Of a DNA stretch of 64,000 nucleotides, positions 25,635-34,962 are shown in pieces. The notes beneath the pieces are model-generated. The model saw only the letters and a list, made by a program, of their open reading frames with translations, had not been told where the DNA came from and did no database searches. Position 1 is the first letter of the stretch. Each line of letters begins with the position of its first letter. A program made the position numbers and the translations under genes. Origin of the DNA: JACRAV01 sp964571235 (GTDB lineage Bacteria > Zixibacteria > MSB-5A5 > GN15 > FEB-12); the NCBI GenBank assembly GCA_964571235.1, contig CAZNAI010000001.1:310001-374000 (forward strand), read 5' to 3'.

Positions 25635-27773
25635 TTGAAAGTCGAATTGGCATATACTTGGGCCACCGTGAAGTCGTCGCCGCCCGAAATCTTTCGCAAA
25701 GAGGTCAATAGGACGCTTGACCAACTGACAGCCATTCAGGGGCACGGCGACCCTAGGAGCCGACGTCATTCGGCGGTGATTCAGATGTTGTCTTGGCTGG
25801 CCCGAAAACTCGACAGCTTAGCAGAACTACCCAAGCCGCTTCTTCCCACACTTGACCCTGATACAGCTCTGATTTTTGCGCCTCTGGCACATTTCAAATT
25901 CGACAGCGACGAAACCTCTCCGGACAAAATCAACCCGGCAATGCTCGGTGACATAGTCGAGCAGTACGCCACCGACCGTGCTCTCACCGGCGCCTACTAT
26001 ACACCCGCACCGCTTGCCTCGCACATATGCCGACAGGCGCTTGAAGTTGTCACGGGGGTCAAACTAGACCAGCTAAACACACTTCCACAAAACGAACGGT
26101 CCAGCGTAGTCCACTGTCTGCGAGATCTGCAGGTTATCGATCCGGCCTGCGGAAGCGGGGCGTTCTTGATTGCGATGTACCGCGAGTACGGTACGTGGTG
26201 CGCCGAACTCAAAGTTGCAAGTGACGAGCCACCTCAGCTTCACCTGTGCGGAGTCGATCTCGACCCGCTGGCAGTAGCCGTAACGAAGTTTCGGTTGTCA
26301 ATGGTCCAGACGCGCACGCGACAAGCAAATCGCCGATTCGAGTCGACAGACTCACTGGTAGTTGGAGATGGCCTTTCTGTTATCCCGGAGAGGATGTCGC
26401 ATTCTGCCTTTGACATAGTCGTAACCAACCCGCCCTTTGGCGTTCAGGCGACAGTCGAACAGCGCAACCGGTTCTTTGATCTCAAACGCGACGGTGTGCA
26501 GTCACGTGACCTATATGGACTATTTATGGCCCGGAGCTTGGAGTTGTTGCGGCCCGACGGCGTGGCTGTGCTTCTGGTATCAGATACCTGGCGAACAATC
26601 AGGCGACATTTTCCCCTGCGGAAACGACTGGTGGAAAATACCACCGTTCACTCGGTCGTCGATCTTCCCCCGTGGATTTTCAGTGCGACCGTAAATACCG
26701 GCATCATCTGCTTACAGAACGCGCGACCACAAAATGAAAACCGGATACTAGCCCGCGATCTGCGATTAGTCCCCAAAGATGACTGGAGATTATTAGGCGA
26801 GTCCATTCAAGGGCCGCCAGACTTCACGTATCTACAAACGCAAATTGGCCGGTACGACAATCAATCTGTCTTCATCGCCTCGCCAACAATTCACCGGATA
26901 TTGACCGACAACGCCTTCACCACTTTGGGACAAGTATCCACTGTTCGGCAAGGGCTGGCAACCGGCGACAATCGGCGGTACCTGCGCAAGCGACCGTCGG
27001 CCCGTGGCAATTACGCGCTGGTCAACTCAACTAATATTCTATCTCCCGCTGACATGAGTTCGCTTTCACCCGAAGAAAAACTCGGCGGGGTCGATCCGGA
27101 CAAATTTCACGGCCGAACGTTTGTGCCATACGACAAAGGAGGCGCGAGTTTCGCAATTGAGGGCTGGCTTCCAAACTATTTTGTTCCGACAGAGTATTTC
27201 ATCGATTGGTCGCGCGAAAGTGTAGCTCGGATGAAGACGGCCACCAGCAAGCGACAGGGCGGGAAGATTGCATCGCGATTTCAAAGCTCCGCTCAGTATT
27301 TCAAACAAGGAATTACTTTTTCGTACACCGGATTCTACGCGCCGTGCTTTCGCTTGTCATCAGGGGGCGTGTTCGATGTCGGTGGGTCATCCTGCTTCGA
27401 TTTGCAACTGCCTCTTTATCCTGTGCTGGCGATACTCGCCTCGAAACTGCTCAAATACATCGCCAAGAACTACATCAATCACACGGTCAATTTCCAGGTC
27501 GACGATTTCAAAGCACTGCCTCTGCCTCGCCTAATTGACCCGGCAACTTCGTCTGAATTGGAAAGACTGGTTTCGCAGATTATCGAAAAGCAAGAGGCCG
27601 ATCCCAAGTACTCGTATCATCGATATGAACAGGTTGAGATTGATAATCTAGTTTACGAAATCTATGGATTGGCCCAGAGCGATGTAACTGCCGTAGAACT
27701 TTGGTATGCGCGTCGCTATCCCAAATTGGACAAGATTGCTGACTCAATCGATAGTAAACGTAAATACCTTTGA
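25635..27773 (+). CDS. Orphan N6-adenine DNA methyltransferase (Eco57I/type IIG-like)
   Basis: The 712-residue protein has GAYYTPAPLA, the SAM-binding motif I VIDPACGSGAFLIAMY, motif II LCGVDLDPLAV, and the catalytic motif IV VTNPPFG of N6-adenine methylases. From about residue 420 onwards a TaqI-like specificity region follows, with a late PLYPVLAILASKLLKYI block. No nuclease motif is visible at the N terminus and no restriction gene is adjacent, so it looks like a solitary methylase or a shortened relative of PglX/type IIG enzymes. The start is a TTG without a clear ribosome site; a GTG at 25668 is an alternative. Its 3' end overlaps the convergent TonB_C gene by 30 bases. Confidence 0.85.
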   Translation: MKVELAYTWATVKSSPPEIFRKEVNRTLDQLTAIQGHGDPRSRRHSAVIQMLSWLARKLDSLAELPKPLLPTLDPDTALIFAPLAHFKFDSDETSPDKINPAMLGDIVEQYATDRALTGAYYTPAPLASHICRQALEVVTGVKLDQLNTLPQNERSSVVHCLRDLQVIDPACGSGAFLIAMYREYGTWCAELKVASDEPPQLHLCGVDLDPLAVAVTKFRLSMVQTRTRQANRRFESTDSLVVGDGLSVIPERMSHSAFDIVVTNPPFGVQATVEQRNRFFDLKRDGVQSRDLYGLFMARSLELLRPDGVAVLLVSDTWRTIRRHFPLRKRLVENTTVHSVVDLPPWIFSATVNTGIICLQNARPQNENRILARDLRLVPKDDWRLLGESIQGPPDFTYLQTQIGRYDNQSVFIASPTIHRILTDNAFTTLGQVSTVRQGLATGDNRRYLRKRPSARGNYALVNSTNILSPADMSSLSPEEKLGGVDPDKFHGRTFVPYDKGGASFAIEGWLPNYFVPTEYFIDWSRESVARMKTATSKRQGGKIASRFQSSAQYFKQGITFSYTGFYAPCFRLSSGGVFDVGGSSCFDLQLPLYPVLAILASKLLKYIAKNYINHTVNFQVDDFKALPLPRLIDPATSSELERLVSQIIEKQEADPKYSYHRYEQVEIDNLVYEIYGLAQSDVTAVELWYARRYPKLDKIADSIDSKRKYL

Positions 27774-29246
27774 GATCCAGCATTTCACGGGTTTTCCGTT
27801 TTGAGTGCCCGGCGAAAATGTGAACTTGAGCATAGCACTTTTCGCGGATTCATCCAGTGATCGGACGCCGGAAGACTTGGATATTCGACATTCAATTACT
27901 CGGCCGTCTTTTCCCACGAGTGCATACACTGTCACCTTTCCCGTCAAACCAGCATTACTTGCCTCCCTTGGATATTCGGCCCCTACTTCTCGCTTGATAG
28001 TCGGCATTTCATCCAGTGGCAGAAACTCTCCGGGTGACGGGATCGAGTCGTTGCTGTCCGTAAGTGCGCGGTCTTTGTCTTCGAATACGGTGGGAGCATC
28101 CTCAAGTCGCATCGTCGGTACTTGGGACGTGATCGGTACGAAATCAAGCGTCAATTTGGTCCATGCAGGCAATGTCTGCTCACCTTTTGTTGCAGGTTGG
28201 AAGCTGAACCGATTGGCGTTGTGTTCCGCAAACCGGTCGAGTTCCACAAACCCGCTGGACTTTTCTATTCGCGAAGTCAGCACTCTTCCCAAAGTATTAA
28301 TCAAGAGTCGAAATTCAACCGTTCCGTACATACCCGCCTGATCCAAAGCGGGAAGTACTTGAATTGTTGTTGGCATCTGAGGACTCGGCGGCCGATCAAT
28401 TTCAATCGGTTCGTCCGGTTCCGGTAGTCCCACCTTACGGAAATCACCAATCGCATGAACAAATGGTACCGGGACATAGGCATCATAGTCACGATTTTTC
28501 CCATTTGTGCGATACAGGGGGAATGTCGATTTCTTCACCGCCTTAGCGGCCGCTTTCTCAAAGTCTGGCAAATCCTCCAAGAAGAAAAATGGTTGGCTGG
28601 ATACAACTTTTCCATCGGTACCAATGCGAACTTTTAGCCAGGCAATCGCCTCGCGAATCGAGTCCCTCAATTTTTCAGGCCAGACTACCGGAAATGGCTC
28701 AACTGGATTGACGATAGGAGCGTCGCGTCCAACATATTCCGAAATCGACTTGTATTGTGCAGGGCTGGCGGCGCCAATAATTAACTGACCATTCTTTTTG
28801 ACTGTCATCAAATTCAGTGTCCGGTCAACTTCAAAGTGCGGTGATCTCAAAATCTTTGCTTGGAGAACGGGTGCAAATGTGACCGGAAAATACCCTGTGT
28901 ACTCGACCGGATTTGGTCCGTCCCACACCGCATAGAAGAGTGCCTTCTTAAGCGCATCTTTAGCGGCCTCTTCCAAACCCAGATTCTTGTGGGAAGTGTA
29001 GACTGCTTCCGAGGCGACGACTTTTCCCTTAGCTCCTACGGTGATGCGTTCCCACACCACCGGCTGAATGTCTAGTCTTGCAGTTCGCGATGGTCTGGTG
29101 GCAATTGGCGAACCCCAGGCTCTAAGTGTCGAGTCCTTGATGCCACCGGGCAACTCAGCGGGGATGTCAGTTGTTAACTTCTGGTACGGATTGCCTCCGA
29201 CAGCCGAAGCTATCAACAGAAAAACAACTAATACCCACCTTCCCAT
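27744..29246 (-). CDS. Secreted protein of four TonB_C-like repeats
   Basis: The 500-residue protein has a signal peptide (MGRWVLVVFLLIASAVGG). Four repeats of the TonB C-terminal fold follow, near 45-135, 185-265, 300-375 and 425-500. Each has the pattern of a strand-GxV, strand-GkV, an SSG..LD helix and a final ..P.W/K.W strand; the last (AEYPREASNAGLTGKVTVYA, KSSGVRSLDESA) is the clearest. No membrane anchor or Pro-rich spacer is present, so it is not a normal energy transducer. AAGGAG lies 5 bases before the ATG at 29246; upstream starts are discounted. A five-repeat relative lies at 33046-34875. Confidence 0.8.
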   Translation of the reverse strand: MGRWVLVVFLLIASAVGGNPYQKLTTDIPAELPGGIKDSTLRAWGSPIATRPSRTARLDIQPVVWERITVGAKGKVVASEAVYTSHKNLGLEEAAKDALKKALFYAVWDGPNPVEYTGYFPVTFAPVLQAKILRSPHFEVDRTLNLMTVKKNGQLIIGAASPAQYKSISEYVGRDAPIVNPVEPFPVVWPEKLRDSIREAIAWLKVRIGTDGKVVSSQPFFFLEDLPDFEKAAAKAVKKSTFPLYRTNGKNRDYDAYVPVPFVHAIGDFRKVGLPEPDEPIEIDRPPSPQMPTTIQVLPALDQAGMYGTVEFRLLINTLGRVLTSRIEKSSGFVELDRFAEHNANRFSFQPATKGEQTLPAWTKLTLDFVPITSQVPTMRLEDAPTVFEDKDRALTDSNDSIPSPGEFLPLDEMPTIKREVGAEYPREASNAGLTGKVTVYALVGKDGRVIECRISKSSGVRSLDESAKSAMLKFTFSPGTQNGKPVKCWISKVFTFTID

Positions 29247-29410
29247 GTCCACTCCTTGGGCCAACGTTGTAGGTTCCCATCTGAAGTAATGTTGCACATC
29301 GGCTTGTGTCAAGATAGCGGTTTGATTCGTCTACGATCAACCCATCGTCGCAGGGGTCCGGTGCGTAAATTTTTTCCGCGTTAATCCGATAACATAGACA
29401 GAACTACGCC

Positions 29411-30091
29411 ATGAATAAACTTAGATCAAATTTCGCAAAGTCACTCTCGCACGTTGTCTTCAGCTTCGTACTACTCTGCCTTTCAGTTCACGCCGGCGAT
29501 CTGACCGGCACAGTCAAACGTCCGCCACTCGCCGAAAAAGCCGATCAGCCGGTTGACCGGTATCGCGGACGAGTCAGCGGCGATCCCTCGCAGGCCGATC
29601 ACAACTGCGCCTGCGATCCGGGTAAGTATGCGGTCGTGTGGCTGACCAGCGACAGTCTCCCGCCGCTTGCGCCCGTGTCCCCGGTGCCCAAGATGGCGCA
29701 GAAAGACCAGATGTTTCAACCTTCGGTGCTGGCGGTCTCGGTCGGATCAACGGTCGAGTTTCCCAATCTCGATCCGTATTTTCACAATGTCTTTTCATAT
29801 TCAAAAACCAAAAAATTCGATCTGGGCCGCTACGAGCAGGGGAAAACAAAACCAGTGACCTTTGACAAACCGGGTCTGGTCAAGATTTTCTGCGAAATTC
29901 ACTACTCCATGCGCGCCTATCTGCATGTGCTCGCCACACCGTATTTTGCAGTCAGCGACGACCACGGCGCGTTCTCAATTGCGGGTGTGAAACCGGGAGT
30001 CTACACCCTGCATGTCTGGCAGGAGAATCAGTCGGATTTAACCAAAGAAATCACTGTCGCTGAAAGCGGCGCTCAGGTGACAATCGAATGA
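29411..30091 (+). CDS. Secreted cupredoxin-like copper protein with C-terminal carboxypeptidase-regulatory-like domain
   Basis: The 226-residue protein has a signal peptide (about 1-28). A plastocyanin-like domain has copper ligands His125 (YFHNVF), Cys161, His164 and Met167 (FCEIHYSM), the exact type-1 spacing C-x2-H-x2-M. The C-terminal 50 residues (DDHGAFSIAGVKPGVYTLHV) form a carboxypeptidase-regulatory-like beta-sandwich. An early DHNCACDPGKYAVVWL segment may hold a second Cys site. It overlaps the sensor kinase start by 4 bases, so expression is coupled. It could carry electrons or deliver or sense copper in the periplasm; the fusion matches proteins annotated as methylamine-utilisation or plastocyanin-like. 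Confidence 0.82.
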   Translation: MNKLRSNFAKSLSHVVFSFVLLCLSVHAGDLTGTVKRPPLAEKADQPVDRYRGRVSGDPSQADHNCACDPGKYAVVWLTSDSLPPLAPVSPVPKMAQKDQMFQPSVLAVSVGSTVEFPNLDPYFHNVFSYSKTKKFDLGRYEQGKTKPVTFDKPGLVKIFCEIHYSMRAYLHVLATPYFAVSDDHGAFSIAGVKPGVYTLHVWQENQSDLTKEITVAESGAQVTIE

Positions 30092-31857
30092 ATCGCCGTC
30101 TCACGCTTACCAAACGATACCTCTTACTGATAAGCGCGGTGATGATCGTGTTTATCGGCGCCACCCTGGCAATCACGACCAAAGTGATGAAGGGCGGAAT
30201 GGCTCAGCTCTTTCGCCAGCGGATTGACCGCGCTGTGACTGTGCTGGCGCAGTACGAATCAGCCCACGCCCTCGCCCGTTCGCAGGAACTGGATGCTGTG
30301 CTAAGCTCGCCGCGCTTTATCGCCGCGGTCGAGACCGAAGATTCGGCCACGATCGCGCAGGAAGCGCCCGTATATCAAAAGATTCTCGGCGCTGAAGTCC
30401 TGTGCATTGTGAATAATCAGGGTAAGCCAACCTACTTTCATGGCGCTGATCCCCGCGAAATCGCCGAACTCACTCAACTCACTGTCAACGCAACTTCCGG
30501 CTCCATTCGCTATCTCTCGATTGATTCGAAGATGTACGAATTCACAGTAAGTGAAATCCTCTCCGGCGCAGGGCCGCTTGGATGGATGCTGGCCGGCAAA
30601 GAATACTCCTTGGCTATGGCGCGCGACCTGAAACGACTGACCGGGCTGGATGTCATCGTCGCACAGGATCAACTGGTGCTCGGCGCAACCGAGTCGCCGA
30701 TTACAAAGCACCTCACCGAAAACCCATCGTTACTAAAGACAATTCTCGCAAGCGGGCAGGAAGGAAACTGCACAGTCAACGGCGAAGATGTGATGGTCTC
30801 GATTTTGTCGGCATCGAGTTCCGGTGCGACGATCGGATTTGTAGGATCGCTCGACGAATATGTCGCGCCAATTCGTTCTCAAATTCTGCTTTACCTGATA
30901 ATTCTCGCGGTCGGCGGCGGTGTCTTCGCGATGGCGACAATTTATGTCTTGACCGAGCGCCAGATTGGACGACAAGTGAGTCATCTGGTGGTGGCGGCTG
31001 AACGGATCGCCGCCGGTTCGCTTGACACGCCGATCAGACCGCTCTCGACCGACGAACTGGGATTTCTCGCTGACGAAATGGAAACGATGCGCGCCCGCAT
31101 AGTCGCCGATCGCTCAGCACTTGAGACAGCGCACCAGGAAAAAGTAAAGACTGAAAAAGTTACCGCCATAGGTTCCATGGCGACCGGGATCATTCACGAT
31201 TTCAAAAATCCGATGATGATCATCCGCGGGACAGTGGAGTTGTTACAACGTAAACAGGGCGATCCGGAACGACTACATCGCAGTTGCACAACCATCATTG
31301 AACAGGTCGACCGGATGCGCGATTTGACCCAAGATATTCTGGACTTCAGTCGCGGGCGGGTACAGTTGACCATTGCGCCGGTCGATCTGCGGGAATATTT
31401 CGCCGCCATCGAGGCGTTTCACGAACCAGCTTTTTCACTGGCTGGTATCCGTTGCACGTTTGCAGGAACTGAAGTAACTGGTGGAATCGACCGCCATCGC
31501 TTCAGGCGGGTGATCGACAATCTTCTGAATAACGCTCGCGAAGCGCTCCGGCCGGGCAATTCGGTTTCTGTCACTTGGCAATACGGGCAGGAACGGCTAG
31601 TTGTACAGGTCGCCGACGACGGCCCCGGTATTCCCGCCGACATCCGAGATCGACTGTTTGAACCGTTTGTTACAAGTAACAAAGAAGGCGGCACCGGGCT
31701 TGGGCTGGCTATTTCACGCAAAATAATCGAAGACCACGGCGGGACGATCACTGTCCAATCAACCGCCGTACACGGGACGACATTCACCATCTCTCTGCCG
31801 GTTGTTGTCACAACAACTCATCACGATTTAGAGCCCGCCGATATCCAAGGAGTTTGA
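30088..31857 (+). CDS. Membrane sensor histidine kinase (Cache-like sensor, HAMP, HisKA, HATPase)
   Basis: The 589-residue protein has a first helix at about 10-32, a periplasmic sensor of about 230 residues and a second helix at about 265-290. HAMP (to about 345) and a dimerisation helix with phospho-acceptor His about 370 in IIHDFKNPMMI follow. The HATPase domain has the N box (VIDNLLNNAREALRPG), G1 (VADDGPGIPADI) and G2 (TGLGLAISRKIIEDHGG). No receiver domain or response-regulator gene is next to it, so its output is unknown. It sits between the cupredoxin (4-base overlap) and the porin (1-base gap) and probably responds to a periplasmic cue related to them. Confidence 0.92.
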   Translation: MNRRLTLTKRYLLLISAVMIVFIGATLAITTKVMKGGMAQLFRQRIDRAVTVLAQYESAHALARSQELDAVLSSPRFIAAVETEDSATIAQEAPVYQKILGAEVLCIVNNQGKPTYFHGADPREIAELTQLTVNATSGSIRYLSIDSKMYEFTVSEILSGAGPLGWMLAGKEYSLAMARDLKRLTGLDVIVAQDQLVLGATESPITKHLTENPSLLKTILASGQEGNCTVNGEDVMVSILSASSSGATIGFVGSLDEYVAPIRSQILLYLIILAVGGGVFAMATIYVLTERQIGRQVSHLVVAAERIAAGSLDTPIRPLSTDELGFLADEMETMRARIVADRSALETAHQEKVKTEKVTAIGSMATGIIHDFKNPMMIIRGTVELLQRKQGDPERLHRSCTTIIEQVDRMRDLTQDILDFSRGRVQLTIAPVDLREYFAAIEAFHEPAFSLAGIRCTFAGTEVTGGIDRHRFRRVIDNLLNNAREALRPGNSVSVTWQYGQERLVVQVADDGPGIPADIRDRLFEPFVTSNKEGGTGLGLAISRKIIEDHGGTITVQSTAVHGTTFTISLPVVVTTTHHDLEPADIQGV

Positions 31858-31858
31858 G

Positions 31859-33034
31859 ATGAAATTGCGCACACTTATTGCCATTGCTCTGTTGATCTTC
31901 ATGCCGGCGGCGACATTCGCCGAAACCAAAGTCAGCGGCTATTTCGACATGATCGCCAAGAACAGCGACAACAGCGATATCACCAATATCACCTTCAAAG
32001 GGTTCAGCAATTTTCATTCGATTCGCACACGCCTGCTATTTGACTCTCCAGTCGATGACCATGTGACTGTCTTTGCGCAGGTGCTGATTAACAACAATAC
32101 GTTTTCAGTTTACGGCGCTTATGCTCGCATTTCCAAGATTGCCGACAAGTACTTAAATGCCAATATCGGGTTTATTCCCACCACAGTTGGTTCGTTTGTA
32201 TCCAGAGAATACAGCGATAAGAACCCGCTGATCGGCCAGCCGCTCATGTATATTCACCACTCGAATTATGTTCCTAGCCGTCCCGATTCGATTCGTACAG
32301 TCGACGATATTCTCGCTACCCGTGACAACCGGAGCAAATACGGCATACCGGTCATCTATGATGCCTGCTGGAACACCGGCGCGGAACTGTACGGCTCAGC
32401 CGGAAAGCTCGACTACTCACTGGGGATTCTCGCCGGCTCTGTCGGGTACCCGAACATGGAACAGACTAAAGACATCCCGCAGTTCACCACTCATTTCAAT
32501 TATTATTTCAATCCATCGCTTTCTATAGGCGGCTCGGCGTTTTTTGGACCGTATTTGTCGAATGGCTCACTGGCCGACGAACTCCCCTACAAAGCCGGAT
32601 ATGTTCCGGACGGGGGCGAAGAGGACGAAGATGATTATGTCAGCCCGACCAAGTTTCTCAACCGCGGCGTAGCTGGCGAGTTTCATTTCAGCCATGGCTA
32701 CTTCGATATTCAGGCCGAAGGCGTCTACTCATCGTGGGATCATCCGTACCTGCCCGATTTGGCTATCACCGCCGGATATATCGAGGCGCAGTACAAATTC
32801 ACGCCGGGTTGGTATATCGCCGGTCGGTACGACCGCTGGCAACCAAACAAACTGAACGACTCGATGGGTGTGGCGCAGTACTGGGATTATCCGGTCTCGC
32901 GCGTCGAGGTGGGGCTTGGGTATCATCCCTTTAGGCGGGTGGTCACAAAACTAGTGGCACAGATCAATCGCTTTGACGAGACTGATCTACTCGACAACGA
33001 AATCTACGCCCTTCAACTCGGCGTGGCGTTTTAG
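31859..33034 (+). CDS. Outer-membrane porin-like beta-barrel protein
   Basis: The 391-residue protein has a signal peptide (about 1-21, cut at TFAET). Alternating amphipathic strands rich in Tyr/Phe/Trp then run to the end, closing with a terminal Phe (LQLGVAF) typical for BAM-inserted barrels. An acidic loop (GGEEDEDDY) lies near 255. AAGGAG is 6 bases before the ATG. It is the third gene of the cupredoxin-kinase-porin unit, so it may carry the ligand that the sensor or cupredoxin handles. The substrate is unknown. Confidence 0.8.
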   Translation: MKLRTLIAIALLIFMPAATFAETKVSGYFDMIAKNSDNSDITNITFKGFSNFHSIRTRLLFDSPVDDHVTVFAQVLINNNTFSVYGAYARISKIADKYLNANIGFIPTTVGSFVSREYSDKNPLIGQPLMYIHHSNYVPSRPDSIRTVDDILATRDNRSKYGIPVIYDACWNTGAELYGSAGKLDYSLGILAGSVGYPNMEQTKDIPQFTTHFNYYFNPSLSIGGSAFFGPYLSNGSLADELPYKAGYVPDGGEEDEDDYVSPTKFLNRGVAGEFHFSHGYFDIQAEGVYSSWDHPYLPDLAITAGYIEAQYKFTPGWYIAGRYDRWQPNKLNDSMGVAQYWDYPVSRVEVGLGYHPFRRVVTKLVAQINRFDETDLLDNEIYALQLGVAF

Positions 33035-33045
33035 GGGTTCGACTA

Positions 33046-34875
33046 CTACTTGTTGTCTTTTGCAAAGACAACTCGATAACGAGTCGAAAACGAACAAGGC
33101 TTCCCTTTGTAGGTTGCGGGCTTGAAACTATCCAGCTTTGCAACCGACATCGCCGCCGAGTCTAGCTCTGCAAAACCGCTTGAGCGCGACACCTTGGCGT
33201 CCGCCACTTTTCCATTCTCATTCACTTTGATTTCAAGCCAGACTGTCCCGAAGTGGCCTTTCCTGAGCGCGTCTTCCGGCATCTTGGGAGTCACAACCCG
33301 TTCGGTTTCCGGAAGTACAAGCCCGGTATTTTCTGCCTTGGCCTGTTCAGGCGTAAGCACTTCTTTCGATCCAGGTTCGAATTTTACAAGCCAGGAAACC
33401 CATGACTTTACCGGCTTGTTGCCAATCTTGCCGGGTCGAAACTTGTGTCCTTGTGTCGCAGTAAGTGCCGCCGTGTCCAAGTTCTCATTTCCGCTGGAAC
33501 GAACCAATTGAATGCGAAGCGGAGTCCCCTGGTTGTCGATGAGTGCGGCTAACTTTGCTGTCCCCTGAACCCCGCCGTCATATTCGGCCGCTGGATACCG
33601 TGCTTTCTGAAATTTCGTGATTCTCGCCAACGAGTCCGGCTCTTGAACGTTTTCGTATATGTCTCCGGTCTTGTTATCGAACGCCGGTGCCTGTCGGACG
33701 ATCTCGGGCGGCGTTGAAGTTGATTCATCTTCATCGGTCGCCAAAATGACTCGTCGACCTGACCCTTCCTTCTCATACACTTCATTCATCGAATCGGCGA
33801 AAGCCTTCATCGCGCGCGGAGAAGCTCCCGGCGGGTAATCGATGTAGTGTCGAATCCAGGCCATTGCCTTTTTCCCCTTGTTCGTCGCCGGCTCGTACAC
33901 GCGCTCGCGGGCATTCAACAGTGCGAGGGCATCGAGCATTGAATTGCCAGAAGATGTATCAATGCGAGCGGTGAGAACCTGACCGTTAGTGTCAACCAGA
34001 GACGCTATGTTGACGTAACCCGTAAATTCGGAGTTTCGTAGCTCATCGGGGAAATTGATATGTGTACTACTCAAATATTTCGGTCCAACATCAACTGAAT
34101 TCGGACGGTCCAACAAGGGCAATTGGAGCGCCAGAAGCTGATCATCGGTCAGGCGGAAATCTGCCAGCACAAACGCTCGGTATTCCTCAGGTCGATCTTT
34201 GACCACCTTTATCGGAAAAGTCGCTTGTTTCACTGCTTTGAGAGCAATCTCATCAAAGCCCAGTCCCTGCACAGTGCGTTTTTCAATTTCCGCGTGAGAT
34301 ACTTCGCCGCGCCTGTTGACTAAAATCTTGAGCCACACTTGAGCCTCGACCAGCCGCATGAGCGCTTTCGGCGGAAATGTCAATTTCAACGGCTCGGTGG
34401 GTGTGATTACCGGGGCTTCGTATCCAATACCAAAAGGTACTGCCTCAACCCGACGGTGCGGCTCTTTTCCGGGATCATCAAAGATAAGTGGATAGTATCC
34501 CGAATACTCAATTGGATACGGGCCATCCCATCGCGGCCGAAATACGGAATTCATAGCCCCCTTCGCGGCCGCTTCCTCAAAACCGAGCCCCGGATACGCC
34601 GATGGTTTGGCGGTTGCGTCAACCGGTCGACCATTAGCCCCTACCACGATCCTCACCCATACTACTGTCCGAAGTCCTTGCGGCTTTGCTTTGGCGGGAT
34701 AATCTGCAACAGGCGGCCAGACGGCATTCAAGAGGGAGTCTTTGTACTGTGGAGGTATTTCCTTAAGTTGATAATTACTCTCGAAACGCTGAATGTACGT
34801 TTGACCGCTCGCCGACATTGTGAGCAGTAAAACCTGAAGCAGGCAGATAACTGCAATTGCAAAGCGATGTTTCAC
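33046..34875 (-). CDS. Secreted protein of five TonB_C-like repeats
   Basis: The 609-residue protein has a signal peptide (1-24). Five TonB_C-like repeats follow at about 55-150, 170-250, 270-350, 425-500 and 530-605, with recurring SSG..LD and GKK/GKP motifs such as IDTSSGNSMLDA, VRSSGNENLDTA and VSRSSGFAELDSA. The start is GTG with GGAGG 8 bases upstream. It is a longer paralogue of the protein at 27744-29246. The two bracket the cupredoxin-kinase-porin genes and both point inwards from opposite ends with respect to overlap: this one converges on the porin, 11 bases away. A periplasmic scaffold or peptidoglycan- or receptor-binding role is possible but unproven. Confidence 0.8.
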   Translation of the reverse strand: MKHRFAIAVICLLQVLLLTMSASGQTYIQRFESNYQLKEIPPQYKDSLLNAVWPPVADYPAKAKPQGLRTVVWVRIVVGANGRPVDATAKPSAYPGLGFEEAAAKGAMNSVFRPRWDGPYPIEYSGYYPLIFDDPGKEPHRRVEAVPFGIGYEAPVITPTEPLKLTFPPKALMRLVEAQVWLKILVNRRGEVSHAEIEKRTVQGLGFDEIALKAVKQATFPIKVVKDRPEEYRAFVLADFRLTDDQLLALQLPLLDRPNSVDVGPKYLSSTHINFPDELRNSEFTGYVNIASLVDTNGQVLTARIDTSSGNSMLDALALLNARERVYEPATNKGKKAMAWIRHYIDYPPGASPRAMKAFADSMNEVYEKEGSGRRVILATDEDESTSTPPEIVRQAPAFDNKTGDIYENVQEPDSLARITKFQKARYPAAEYDGGVQGTAKLAALIDNQGTPLRIQLVRSSGNENLDTAALTATQGHKFRPGKIGNKPVKSWVSWLVKFEPGSKEVLTPEQAKAENTGLVLPETERVVTPKMPEDALRKGHFGTVWLEIKVNENGKVADAKVSRSSGFAELDSAAMSVAKLDSFKPATYKGKPCSFSTRYRVVFAKDNK

Positions 34876-34962
34876 CGACCGATCCTCCCTATCTCCACAA
34901 TTTCAGGCGAAGTAATATGAAGAGTGATTTGCCGATTTTCAAGCGAATGATTTGGTGAGTCC

